Source of the DNA: Sphingomonadales bacterium
GTDB lineage: Bacteria > Pseudomonadota > Alphaproteobacteria > Sphingomonadales > Sphingomonadaceae
Length of the DNA: 14,417 nt
Reading direction: 5' to 3'
Assembly: GCA_013298745.1 (NCBI GenBank)
Contig: JAAFIT010000017.1
Location: forward strand, 1 to 14,417
Shown here: positions 5,998 to 13,209 of the stretch, in pieces
How the letters are laid out: each line of letters begins with the position of its first letter
How positions within the stretch are numbered: position 1 is the first letter of the stretch
Notes under the pieces: generated by a model
What the model saw: only the letters and a program-made list of their open reading frames with translations
Database searches by the model: none
What the model was told of the DNA's origin: nothing
Program-made: the position numbers and the translations under genes

Positions 5998-8286
5998 ATG
6001 CTCAGAACTGCGCTGCTGACCGCAACGGCCATCTCCGGCCTTGCCATGTCCACATCGGCATTGGGCCAGACGGCGGCGGCGCCCGACACGGCGAGCGACG
6101 GTCTCGGAGAAATCGTCGTGACTGCGCAGCGTCGCGTCGAAAATGTCCAGAATGTACCGATTGCGGTCACTGTCCTTTCGGCCAACGCGCTCGACCGCAA
6201 CGATGTCCGCGACCTGTCGCGCGTTGAAATCCTGACCCCGGGTTTCAGCTTCGGGCGTTCCGGTTCCGATGCCCGCCCTGCCATCCGCGGTGTCCGCACC
6301 GAAAACGTCGGGGTTTCCGGCGACCCAACGATCGGGTTCTTCGTCGATAACATCTATCGCAGCCGTGCATCGCAGGCGAATGAACCCTTTGTCGACGTCG
6401 AACGGGTCGAAATCCAGCGCGGGCCACAGGGCACGCTTTATGGCCGCAACACCTTCGGCGGCAACGTGTCCGTCACCACCGCTCGGCCCACCAACGACTT
6501 GTCTGCAGCCGTGAACGTGACCTACGGATCATTCGACCGTATCCGCGGCGATGGTTTCATCAATGTGCCCATCACCGACACTGTGCAGTTCCGGATCGCG
6601 GGATTGCGCGAAAAAATGGACGGCTATGTCAAGGGAACCACCGAAGACCTCGACATCTACAACCGTGACACGACCTATGGCCGCGCGACCATGCGCTTCA
6701 AGCCCGTCGATGCTTTTGAAGCCGTATTGAGCTACAGCTACTGGCAGGAAAAGGGCACTGGTGCCGGTGCCTTTGGTTACCGGGTCGGCGGCGTGTTCCT
6801 GAACACCACCACGGGCGCGTTCGATCTTGATGGCCAGCCATTCCGAATCAACGTCGATCCCCCCGGCCGAGATGGCATCCCGGATGCCGGCGGCGTCGAT
6901 CGCGGTTTCCCGATCAACACGGATCCGTTGTTCTACCCGGGTGATACCAAGCTGGAACAGGACCAGAAGCAGCATGTTGCCAGCCTGAACCTGTCGGCGG
7001 ATATGGGCTTTGCGACACTTCGTTCGATTACCGGCTACATCGATTATCAGGTTTTCCGTAATGCTGACAATGACTTCTCCTTGCGCAAGGGGAATGTTGA
7101 CGGGCAGGAGGACAAGCTGACGACGTTGAGCCAGGAAGTGCAGCTGGCGTCGAACGGCAATGGCCCGTTCCAGTGGATCCTGGGGTATTTCTTCTTCGAA
7201 GAAGACGTGAAGGCCTCGATCTTCAGCAGCTGCCCGACTGGAGCTCGCAACACCCCAGGTTGCGCCTTTGCGGCGGGCTTGCCGCGCACAACATCAAACG
7301 CGGTGTTCGGCCAGGCATCCTATTGGGTGATCCCGGACAGGCTGCGGCTGACCGGCGGCATTCGTTACACGTCTGACAAGAAAGAGATCAACCGCGCCAC
7401 CGCTCTGACCGACGTCAATCAACGCCTCACGCAAGTGAACCGCACGGGCCAGCGCCTCGATTTTGAATTCAACCGCACGACCTGGCGGGCGAATGCCGAA
7501 TACTACATCGGCGATTCAAGCATGGTCTATGCAACGGTCTCCACCGGCTTCCGCTCGGGCGGATTCAACGCCGGTGTCTTCACCAATCCGCTGTTGCAGG
7601 GCTCATTTGGTCCTGAAGACGTCACCGCGTATGAAATCGGCAGCAAAAACCGCTTTTTCGATAACACGCTGCAGTTGAACCTGTCGGTCTACCGTAACGA
7701 GTTCAAGAACCTTCAGGTTCAGAACCAATTCCTCGTGCCGGCGACGGGTGGCGGCTTCACGACAACGTCGATCATCCTAAATGCCGCTGAAGCGCATAGC
7801 CAGGGGATCGAAATCGAAGTGCAGGCCGTGCCGGTGACTGGCCTCAACATCGCGATGTCGGCGACGTTGATGGAGGCGAAGTACGATGATTATCGCAACA
7901 CGCCAGCGCCAGCCAACTATACCGGCTTTCGCGATCTGACCGGCAATGACATTCCTTATTCGCCAAACTTCAAGCTGACCGGTGTCGTCAGCTATGATTT
8001 CGACATGGGTGGCAGCGGTGTTATCACGCCGCAAGCGACGCTGCTGTGGTCGGGCAGCTACTTCAACACCGATTTCAACACCGTCCTCGACAAGCAGGAT
8101 GCCTTTGCCAAGCTCGATCTGCGGTTGGGCTGGCGCTCGGCAAGTGACAAGTACTCGGCCGAGGTGTTCGTCAACAACGTCACGGACCAGATCACCCAGA
8201 ACCGCGCCACCTTCGGTTCCCGCGGCCTGAATGAAAGCTTCGACGCACCGCGCATGTTCGGGGTTCGCGTCGGCGCCCGCTTCTGA
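5998..8286 (+). CDS. TonB-dependent outer-membrane receptor
   Basis: A 762-residue receptor for energised uptake across the outer membrane. Residues 1-23 form a signal peptide (cleavage likely after ALG). A TonB-box-like EIVVTAQ lies at 38-44, the plug at about 50-165 with the family hallmark VERVEIQRGPQGTLYGRNTFGG (a conserved stretch ending near residue 155), and the rest is a beta-barrel ending in the terminal Phe of GVRVGARF. Two cysteines in SSCPTGARNTPGCAF probably pair in an extracellular loop. The frame is open from 5809, but the ATG at 5998 has AAAGGGG seven bases upstream and starts the signal peptide. Being next to LacI and MFS genes, it may import a carbon source rather than a siderophore; this is inference from context. 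Confidence 0.95.
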   Translation: MLRTALLTATAISGLAMSTSALGQTAAAPDTASDGLGEIVVTAQRRVENVQNVPIAVTVLSANALDRNDVRDLSRVEILTPGFSFGRSGSDARPAIRGVRTENVGVSGDPTIGFFVDNIYRSRASQANEPFVDVERVEIQRGPQGTLYGRNTFGGNVSVTTARPTNDLSAAVNVTYGSFDRIRGDGFINVPITDTVQFRIAGLREKMDGYVKGTTEDLDIYNRDTTYGRATMRFKPVDAFEAVLSYSYWQEKGTGAGAFGYRVGGVFLNTTTGAFDLDGQPFRINVDPPGRDGIPDAGGVDRGFPINTDPLFYPGDTKLEQDQKQHVASLNLSADMGFATLRSITGYIDYQVFRNADNDFSLRKGNVDGQEDKLTTLSQEVQLASNGNGPFQWILGYFFFEEDVKASIFSSCPTGARNTPGCAFAAGLPRTTSNAVFGQASYWVIPDRLRLTGGIRYTSDKKEINRATALTDVNQRLTQVNRTGQRLDFEFNRTTWRANAEYYIGDSSMVYATVSTGFRSGGFNAGVFTNPLLQGSFGPEDVTAYEIGSKNRFFDNTLQLNLSVYRNEFKNLQVQNQFLVPATGGGFTTTSIILNAAEAHSQGIEIEVQAVPVTGLNIAMSATLMEAKYDDYRNTPAPANYTGFRDLTGNDIPYSPNFKLTGVVSYDFDMGGSGVITPQATLLWSGSYFNTDFNTVLDKQDAFAKLDLRLGWRSASDKYSAEVFVNNVTDQITQNRATFGSRGLNESFDAPRMFGVRVGARF

Positions 8287-8307
8287 ACCCTCGCGGAAGC
8301 GCACGCC

Positions 8308-8347
8308 ATTCGGGGCGGTGGCCAGATGGCCGCCGCCCCGAATTTTG
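8308..8347 (+). terminator. Strong intrinsic terminator after the TonB receptor
   Basis: A 16-base-pair stem, ATTCGGGGCGGTGGCC / GGCCGCCGCCCCGAAT with one G-T wobble, has a four-base AGAT loop and runs into TTTT. It starts 22 bases after the receptor stop and ends only about 15 bases before the serine dehydratase ATG. Confidence 0.85.
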
Positions 8348-8361
8348 TGTAGGCCTTTGCA

Positions 8362-9717
8362 ATGCCATTCAGCGTTTTTGAATTGTTCAAGATCGGTGTC
8401 GGACCATCGTCGTCGCATACGATGGGGCCAATGTCCGCCGCGGCCGATTTCATGGCACGGGTAACGCCGCTGGCGCCGGCACGCGTGGTTGCCGAACTGT
8501 TCGGCAGCCTGGCGCTGACTGGCAAGGGGCACGCCACCGACAGCGCCATCATCTTGGGCCTTTGCGGTGAGCGCCCCGAGGCGCTGTGCCCCGATCATGC
8601 CGCGATGCTGGTCGCAGGCGTGCGCGCCAGTGGCCTCCTGCCATCAGGCATCGCCTTTGACGAAGCACGCGACCTCGTGTGGCACCAGCGCCGCCGCCTG
8701 CCGCACCACAGCAATGGCATGGCCTTCACCGCCTATGACGCCGATGGCGCGGTGCTGCATACCGAAACGGCTTATTCGGTCGGCGGTGGTGCGGTTGTCG
8801 GCGCCGCAGAGATCGCCCGCAACGCACCGCCATCACCATTGCGCGACCTGCCACATCCCTATGCCAGCGGCGATGAGCTTCTCGCCCGTGCCGCCGACGC
8901 CGGACTCGATTTTGCCGGACTGGCGCTTGCCAACGAACTGGCAACGCTGCCCGAAGCCGAGGTTCGCACCCGGCTCGCTGCACTTCGTGCCGCCATGTCT
9001 GATTGCATCGATCGCGGTTGCCGCACCGGTGGCGAGCTTCCCGGCGGACTCAAGGTCGTTCGCCGCGCGCCGGTCATTCTGGCGCTTCTGCGTGACCGGC
9101 AGGAACGTGCGCTGGCTGACCCACTGTCGGTTATCGACTGGGTCAATCTGTGGGCGCTCGCGGTGAACGAGGAGAATGCTGCCGGTGGCCGTGTGGTGAC
9201 CGCACCGACGAATGGCGCCGCCGGCATCATCCCGGCCGTGCTGCGCTACTATGAACGCTTTGCGCCGGGTGCGTCAGCCGAAGGTGCCGATCGCTTTCTC
9301 CTGGTGGCGGGGGCAATCGGCGCGCTGTTCAAGGCCAATGCCTCGATTTCTGGCGCCGAAGTTGGCTGTCAGGGAGAAGTCGGCGTTGCATGCTCGATGG
9401 CGGCAGCAGGGCTGACCGCAGCGCTTGGTGGCAGCAATGGCCAGATCGAGAATGCTGCCGAAATCGGCATGGAGCATAATCTTGGCCTGACCTGCGACCC
9501 GGTCGGCGGACTGGTGCAGGTGCCGTGCATCGAGCGCAATGCCGTCGGCGCGGTAAAGGCCATCGAGGCCTCGCGCTTGGCGATGCTCGGCGATGGCACG
9601 CACCGCGTGAGCCTTGATCAGGTCATTGAAACCATGCGCAAGACGGGTGCCGACATGGGCGAGAAGTACAAGGAAACGTCGCTGGGCGGTCTCGCCGTCA
9701 ATGTCGTTGCTTGTTGA
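8362..9717 (+). CDS. sdaA: L-serine dehydratase (L-serine ammonia-lyase), single-chain, [4Fe-4S]
   Basis: A 451-residue cytosolic enzyme that deaminates L-serine to pyruvate and ammonia with an iron-sulfur cluster. The N-terminal [19 protein letters not shown] is the family signature. Both the beta-like domain (to about residue 160) and the catalytic alpha domain are in one chain, as in the bacterial type 2 form. The cluster cysteines are Cys336 (EVGCQGE), Cys378 (GLTCDPVGG) and Cys389 (VPCIERN). The spacings of 42 and 11 match those known for the Legionella enzyme. The chain ends in a cysteine, Cys451, at the expected place of the tail that caps the fourth iron. No strong ribosome site is visible before the ATG. 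The terminator just upstream leaves almost no room for a separate promoter, so transcription may depend on read-through or on a promoter inside the receptor gene. Confidence 0.95.
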   Translation: MPFSVFELFKIGVGPSSSHTMGPMSAAADFMARVTPLAPARVVAELFGSLALTGKGHATDSAIILGLCGERPEALCPDHAAMLVAGVRASGLLPSGIAFDEARDLVWHQRRRLPHHSNGMAFTAYDADGAVLHTETAYSVGGGAVVGAAEIARNAPPSPLRDLPHPYASGDELLARAADAGLDFAGLALANELATLPEAEVRTRLAALRAAMSDCIDRGCRTGGELPGGLKVVRRAPVILALLRDRQERALADPLSVIDWVNLWALAVNEENAAGGRVVTAPTNGAAGIIPAVLRYYERFAPGASAEGADRFLLVAGAIGALFKANASISGAEVGCQGEVGVACSMAAAGLTAALGGSNGQIENAAEIGMEHNLGLTCDPVGGLVQVPCIERNAVGAVKAIEASRLAMLGDGTHRVSLDQVIETMRKTGADMGEKYKETSLGGLAVNVVAC

Positions 9718-9724
9718 GCCAATT

Positions 9725-9741
9725 CCACCCGGCAGGGGTGG
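9725..9741 (+). other. Small hairpin after sdaA
   Basis: CCACCC-5-GGGTGG starts 8 bases after the sdaA stop. No T-tract follows, so it is at best a weak or factor-assisted terminator or an mRNA 3'-end stabiliser. Confidence 0.25.
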
Positions 9742-9772
9742 CGTCTCTGGATGTTCCCAACAGTCCGATACC

Positions 9773-9805
9773 TTGATATTGTATCTTATGTTAAATAATA
9801 TTAAC
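9773..9805 (+). promoter_or_regulatory. AT-rich sigma-70-like promoter upstream of the esterase
   Basis: TTGATA (9773-9778) and TAATAT (9796-9801) are separated by exactly 17 bases. They lie inside an almost pure A/T island of about 32 bases, in otherwise GC-rich DNA. A short dyad, GTTAA-6-TTAAC (9790-9805), overlaps the -10 and could bind a regulator. Transcription would begin near 9808 and leave a leader of about 210 bases before the esterase ATG. The match is by eye to the general consensus. Confidence 0.5.
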
Positions 9806-9821
9806 GGGTTAGACGAAAGCT

Positions 9822-9956
9822 GATACCGCCACGCTGGCAACAACGCCAGATGCTGCCGGCTCGGTATCCGTTGATCAGCATCTCAATCGCATTCGTGCAC
9901 GTCGGGCAAAGCGAACGCTTGCATCACTGGCGTGGTCGACGAAACTACCCGCGCCA
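9822..9956 (+). ncRNA. Candidate structured leader RNA with interleaved stems
   Basis: Downstream of the AT-rich promoter several perfect inverted repeats are packed together. GATACCG (9822-9828) pairs with CGGTATC (9862-9868). CTGGC (9834-9838) pairs with GCCAG (9845-9849) over an AACAAC loop. AGATGCTG (9848-9855) pairs with CAGCATCT (9876-9883). The first and third stems interleave, so they form either a pseudoknot or two mutually exclusive folds. Further on, GCAAAGCG/CGCTTGC (9906-9922, one bulge) and TGGCGTGG/CCGCGCCA (9928-9935 with 9949-9956, one wobble) can also pair. I do not recognise a known riboswitch class. It could be a regulatory 5' leader for the esterase, a small RNA, or chance pairing in GC-rich DNA. 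The rest of the 302-base gap holds no convincing gene. Confidence 0.35.
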
Positions 9957-10019
9957 CCTCGTGGACTGCATGCCGCCACGCCACGCATCCAAATCAAATC
10001 GCAATTGAGAATCGCAGTC

Positions 10020-10673
10020 ATGTCCAAAATCGTGAACGGCGCCAGCTTGCAGCCGCTTTCGGGCCCACCACCGAAGCACATCATCTTCCTGCTGCATGGA
10101 TTTGGATCAAGCGGTGCTGACCTGATTGCGATGGCGACGCACTGGCGCCAGAGCCTGCCCGACACGCTGTTTCTTGCTCCTAATGCCCCCCAGAGCGCCG
10201 GGGCTGGCTACCAATGGTGGCCGCTGCAGAATTTCACGCCGCAGGCCCTGGCGGCAGGTGCCGCTCTCGCAGCGCCGGCCATCGACACTTTCATCGATCG
10301 AAAGCTCAGCCAATATGGATTGTCGGAAGCTGAGATGGCGATAGTCGGCTTCAGCCAGGGCACGATGATGGCCTTGCAGGTCGGACTGAACCGAAAGACT
10401 GCCCCTGCTGCCATCGTTGGCTATTCAGGACTGTTCGTCGGCGCCGCCAGCGTGGCGAACCGAAATTCGCCAAAGCCGCCAATCCTTCTGATCCATGGCG
10501 CCGCAGATCCAGTCATTCCTGCTGCCGCTTTGCATGCAGCGAAAATCGATCTGGGCAAGCTCGGCATTGAAGCCGAGACCCACGTGAGCCCAGGGTTAGG
10601 TCACAGCGTCGATCTTACCGGCCTCCGGCTTGGTCTCGAATTCATCATCAAAGGCTTCGGCGCCGAGATGTGA
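10020..10673 (+). CDS. Carboxylesterase/phospholipase-like alpha/beta hydrolase
   Basis: A 217-residue cytosolic serine hydrolase of the small predicted-esterase group (COG0400 type). The strand-turn LLHGFGS (residues 24-30) gives the oxyanion hole. The nucleophile is Ser112 in GFSQG, and the triad is completed by Asp163 (GAADPVIP) and His195 (GLGHSVD). The chain is compact with no lid domain and no signal peptide, as is usual for enzymes acting on short acyl esters or lysophospholipids. The ATG at 10020 is chosen over an in-frame TTG at 10005. It stands alone behind the AT-rich promoter and structured leader, with the M14 peptidase following 84 bases later. The physiological substrate is not readable. 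Confidence 0.9.
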   Translation: MSKIVNGASLQPLSGPPPKHIIFLLHGFGSSGADLIAMATHWRQSLPDTLFLAPNAPQSAGAGYQWWPLQNFTPQALAAGAALAAPAIDTFIDRKLSQYGLSEAEMAIVGFSQGTMMALQVGLNRKTAPAAIVGYSGLFVGAASVANRNSPKPPILLIHGAADPVIPAAALHAAKIDLGKLGIEAETHVSPGLGHSVDLTGLRLGLEFIIKGFGAEM

Positions 10674-10757
10674 TCGACTTCGATCACCGCCTTGAGCGGA
10701 CATGGCGGAGTGCTGTGGGTGTTTGCGTGACGCATGCGCTGGGGTACGACATTCCTT

Positions 10758-11696
10758 ATGGTCAATGCATCTGCCTACCCCGTCGGCACACCAGGTCAGC
10801 CTTGGGGTGAAAACGAGAGGAACCAATGGCGCGCGCGGCAAGTTCGCCACCGGCGTTACGACGAGGACGTCGTTCCGCGTATCGCCGCGCTTGGGGACCG
10901 CTTCGAAACGCTGGTCTACGGTCGCGTCGATTATGCCGGTGAGCATTATGATCTTCATGCCCTGAGAAGTCGCCGCTTTGATCCAGCCTTGCCGACGGCC
11001 CTGATTACCGGTGGCGTGCATGGCTATGAAACGAGCGGGGTCATGGGCGCGCTGGCGTTTCTCGAAACCCGCGCCGATGCCTATGCGGGGCGCATCAATC
11101 TGCTGGTGGCGCCCTGCGTCAGCCCCTGGGCCTATGAGCGGATCAATCGTTGGAACCATGACGCGATCGATCCGAACCGCAACTTCCGCACTGGCGGGCC
11201 TTCGGGTGAAGCGACCGCGCTGATCGCGCTTGTCGCTTCGGTCGCGCAGCCATTTGCCCTGCACATCGACCTGCACGAAACCACCGACAGTGACGAAGCG
11301 GAGTTTCGTCCTGCGCTCTGTGCCCGCGATGGCAAGCCTTTCCTGCCGGAGACGATTCCTGACGGGTTCTACCTCTGCGCCGACAGCGAGAACCCGCAGC
11401 CTGCGTTCCAGCAGGCCATCATCGCGGCAGTGGGAAAGCTGACCCATATCGCGCCGCCCGATGCGAAGGGCGAGATCATCGGCTCCCCAGTCGTCGCGCA
11501 CGGCGTGATCGAATATCCTGTCGCCAAGCTCGGGCTTTGCGCATCGATCACCGGCGCACGGTTCACCACGACGACGGAAGTTTACCCGGACAGTCCGCGC
11601 AGTACCCCTGAGCTATGCATGCTCGCGCAGGTAATTGCGGTTTGCGCTGCGCTCGATCATGTCTTGGACCCCGAGGGCAACTGCGGAACGCGGTGA
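10758..11696 (+). CDS. M14-family metallocarboxypeptidase
   Basis: A 312-residue zinc hydrolase. The zinc site is GGVHGYETSG (His88, Glu91) plus His173 in HIDLHETTD. DPNRNF (residues 138-143) carries the substrate-binding Asn/Arg pair, and Glu274 in TTTEVYPD is the likely catalytic glutamate. The YPVGTPGQPWG opening is typical of a bacterial M14 subgroup. No signal peptide is seen, so it acts in the cytosol, perhaps on peptides, murein fragments or N-acyl amino acids. An in-frame ATG at 10734 would add eight residues; I prefer 10758 because the family motif normally sits right after the start, but neither site has a good ribosome-binding sequence. It may share a transcript with the esterase upstream. 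Confidence 0.88.
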   Translation: MVNASAYPVGTPGQPWGENERNQWRARQVRHRRYDEDVVPRIAALGDRFETLVYGRVDYAGEHYDLHALRSRRFDPALPTALITGGVHGYETSGVMGALAFLETRADAYAGRINLLVAPCVSPWAYERINRWNHDAIDPNRNFRTGGPSGEATALIALVASVAQPFALHIDLHETTDSDEAEFRPALCARDGKPFLPETIPDGFYLCADSENPQPAFQQAIIAAVGKLTHIAPPDAKGEIIGSPVVAHGVIEYPVAKLGLCASITGARFTTTTEVYPDSPRSTPELCMLAQVIAVCAALDHVLDPEGNCGTR

Positions 11697-11953
11697 GCAG
11701 GAGAGTTCAAACGGCCTGCTGCTGCGTACCGACACCCTTAGGCTCTTTGACTTGACCGAGTTCGCAACTGGCAAATCCACGGCCACGAGCGAGAACGAAA
11801 ATCGAACAAGGTCTGGACTTGGTATTGGGGTCTCTGAAGGCGTGCCGTGTTCATCACGCTACAACGGGAGGCATCGCGTAGGTTCGGTGCGGGCGTCCCA
11901 AACGAAGCGCCCAACTAAATGGCGTTTTTCCGGGGATTTCCATTGTTGGGATA
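11697..11953. other. Gene-free spacer between the peptidase and tRNA-Lys
   Basis: No convincing gene is seen in these 257 bases. Near the right end, AAGCGCC (11905-11911) can pair with GGCGTTT (11921-11927, one G-T) and is followed by T residues. This could be a weak intrinsic terminator for + strand transcripts. No copy of the tRNA 3' end or integrase remnant was found here. Confidence 0.3.
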
Positions 11954-12029
<76 letters not shown>

Positions 12030-12105
12030 TTGCGCAGCGCACTGCGTGGAGGCGGGCTGTTAGCAGCCGCCTTCGGGCTTGTCCAGCGTTCTGCCGAAGT
12101 TTTTG
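12030..12105 (-). other. rodA to tRNA-Lys spacer with hairpin and weak promoter-like boxes
   Basis: On the - strand GGCGGCTG-CTAA-CAGC(C)CGCC (12071-12051) forms a stem with one bulge but no T-tract. A second small stem, CGCAG-TGCG-CTGCG, follows. TGGACA (12085-12080) and TAACAG (12062-12057), 17 bases apart, are a weak promoter pair that could serve the tRNA. Whether rodA ends here or reads into the tRNA cannot be decided. Confidence 0.25.
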
Positions 12106-13209
12106 TCATGCGGGCGGCCGCGTGTTCTGACGGTCAATTCCCATGATGATGCCGAGCAGGATCAGCACGGTCATCATCGCCGAGCCGCCATAGCTGATCA
12201 GCGGCAGCGGAATGCCGACCACCGGCGCCAGGCCCATCACCATCATCATGTTGATGGCGAGGTAAAAGAACAGCGTTGCTGTGAGGCCGAAGGCGAGCAG
12301 GCGTTCGAACTGGTTCTTGCCGTTCAGCGCGACGCGGATTCCCCAGGCAAGGATGATGGCGAAGCCCAGGATGATGAAAAGGCCGCCGATCAGGCCCCAT
12401 TCCTCGGCCATGGTTGCAAAGATGAAATCGGTATGAAGCTCGGGCAGATAATCAAGATGGCTCTGGGTGCCATTGAGGAAGCCCTTGCCGTTGATGCCGC
12501 CCGATCCGATGGCGATCTTTGACTGGGTGATATGATAGCCGGCGCCGCGCGGATCGGTGGAGGGATCGAGAAAGATTAGCACGCGTTTGCGTTGATATTC
12601 GTGCATCATCGTCCAGACGAGGGGCATCGCGGCGGCAGTGGCGACGCCGGCGCCGATGAACAGCCACAGCCTGACGCCGGCGAGGAACATCACCACCACG
12701 CCGCCAAAAGTGATCGAAAGCGCCGTGCCCAGATCGGGTTGCAACATCACCAGCGCTGCCGGGAACGCGATCAATGCCAGCGCCGGCAATAGCGCGTTGA
12801 GCTGCGTTTCGAAACCGCGGGGCAGGGATTGGTAATAGCGCGCCAGCACCAGCACGATGGCGAGCTTCATGAATTCGGAGGGCTGGAGCCGGATGATGCC
12901 GATATCGAGCCAACGCTGGCTGCCGCCGCCGACCTGGCCAAGCAGTTCGACGCCGATCAGGCCAAGCAGGACGACGCCATAGATCGGCCAGGCCAGCCGC
13001 ATCCAGGTCTCCGGCCGCACCATGGCAAGCATCAGCATGACGATAAGCAGGATGACGAAGCGAACCGCCTGCTTCAACGCCCAGGGGCTAAGCGAGCCAC
13101 CGGCAGCCGAATAGAGGATGACGATGCCGAAGCTGCCCAATGCGACGATGACCAGCACGATGCCCCAGGGCAGGCGGGCAAGTTCACGCAGCCACGGCCC
13201 GTTGAACAT
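12106..13209 (-). CDS. rodA: Rod-shape protein RodA, SEDS peptidoglycan glycosyltransferase
   Basis: A 367-residue inner-membrane protein with about ten membrane segments, the normal length for RodA. It polymerises lipid II glycan strands in the elongasome together with PBP2. SEDS signatures are visible: LQPSEFMKLA (108-117), QPDLGTA (157-163) and LPELHTDFIFATMAEEWG with the catalytic-type Asp261, then GIPLPLISYGGSAM near the C-terminus. Its ATG shares one base with the mrdA stop (TGATG), so the two are translationally coupled, as is common for this pair. Confidence 0.97.
   Translation of the reverse strand: MFNGPWLRELARLPWGIVLVIVALGSFGIVILYSAAGGSLSPWALKQAVRFVILLIVMLMLAMVRPETWMRLAWPIYGVVLLGLIGVELLGQVGGGSQRWLDIGIIRLQPSEFMKLAIVLVLARYYQSLPRGFETQLNALLPALALIAFPAALVMLQPDLGTALSITFGGVVVMFLAGVRLWLFIGAGVATAAAMPLVWTMMHEYQRKRVLIFLDPSTDPRGAGYHITQSKIAIGSGGINGKGFLNGTQSHLDYLPELHTDFIFATMAEEWGLIGGLFIILGFAIILAWGIRVALNGKNQFERLLAFGLTATLFFYLAINMMMVMGLAPVVGIPLPLISYGGSAMMTVLILLGIIMGIDRQNTRPPA

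Noticed and set aside
7777..8598. A 273-codon - strand open frame
   Set aside because: It is antisense to the TonB-receptor 3' end, the terminator and the sdaA start, and shows no recognisable motif.
9773..9789. A possible FNR-like box starting with TTGAT
   Set aside because: The second half does not give ATCAA at the required spacing, so the sequence is better read as a promoter.
9850..10008. A possible small + strand ORF of about 52 codons in the esterase leader
   Set aside because: No ribosome site, unconvincing composition, and it overlaps the predicted stems. The frame in phase with the esterase is also open from 9813 but has no ATG or GTG start before the esterase's own ATG.
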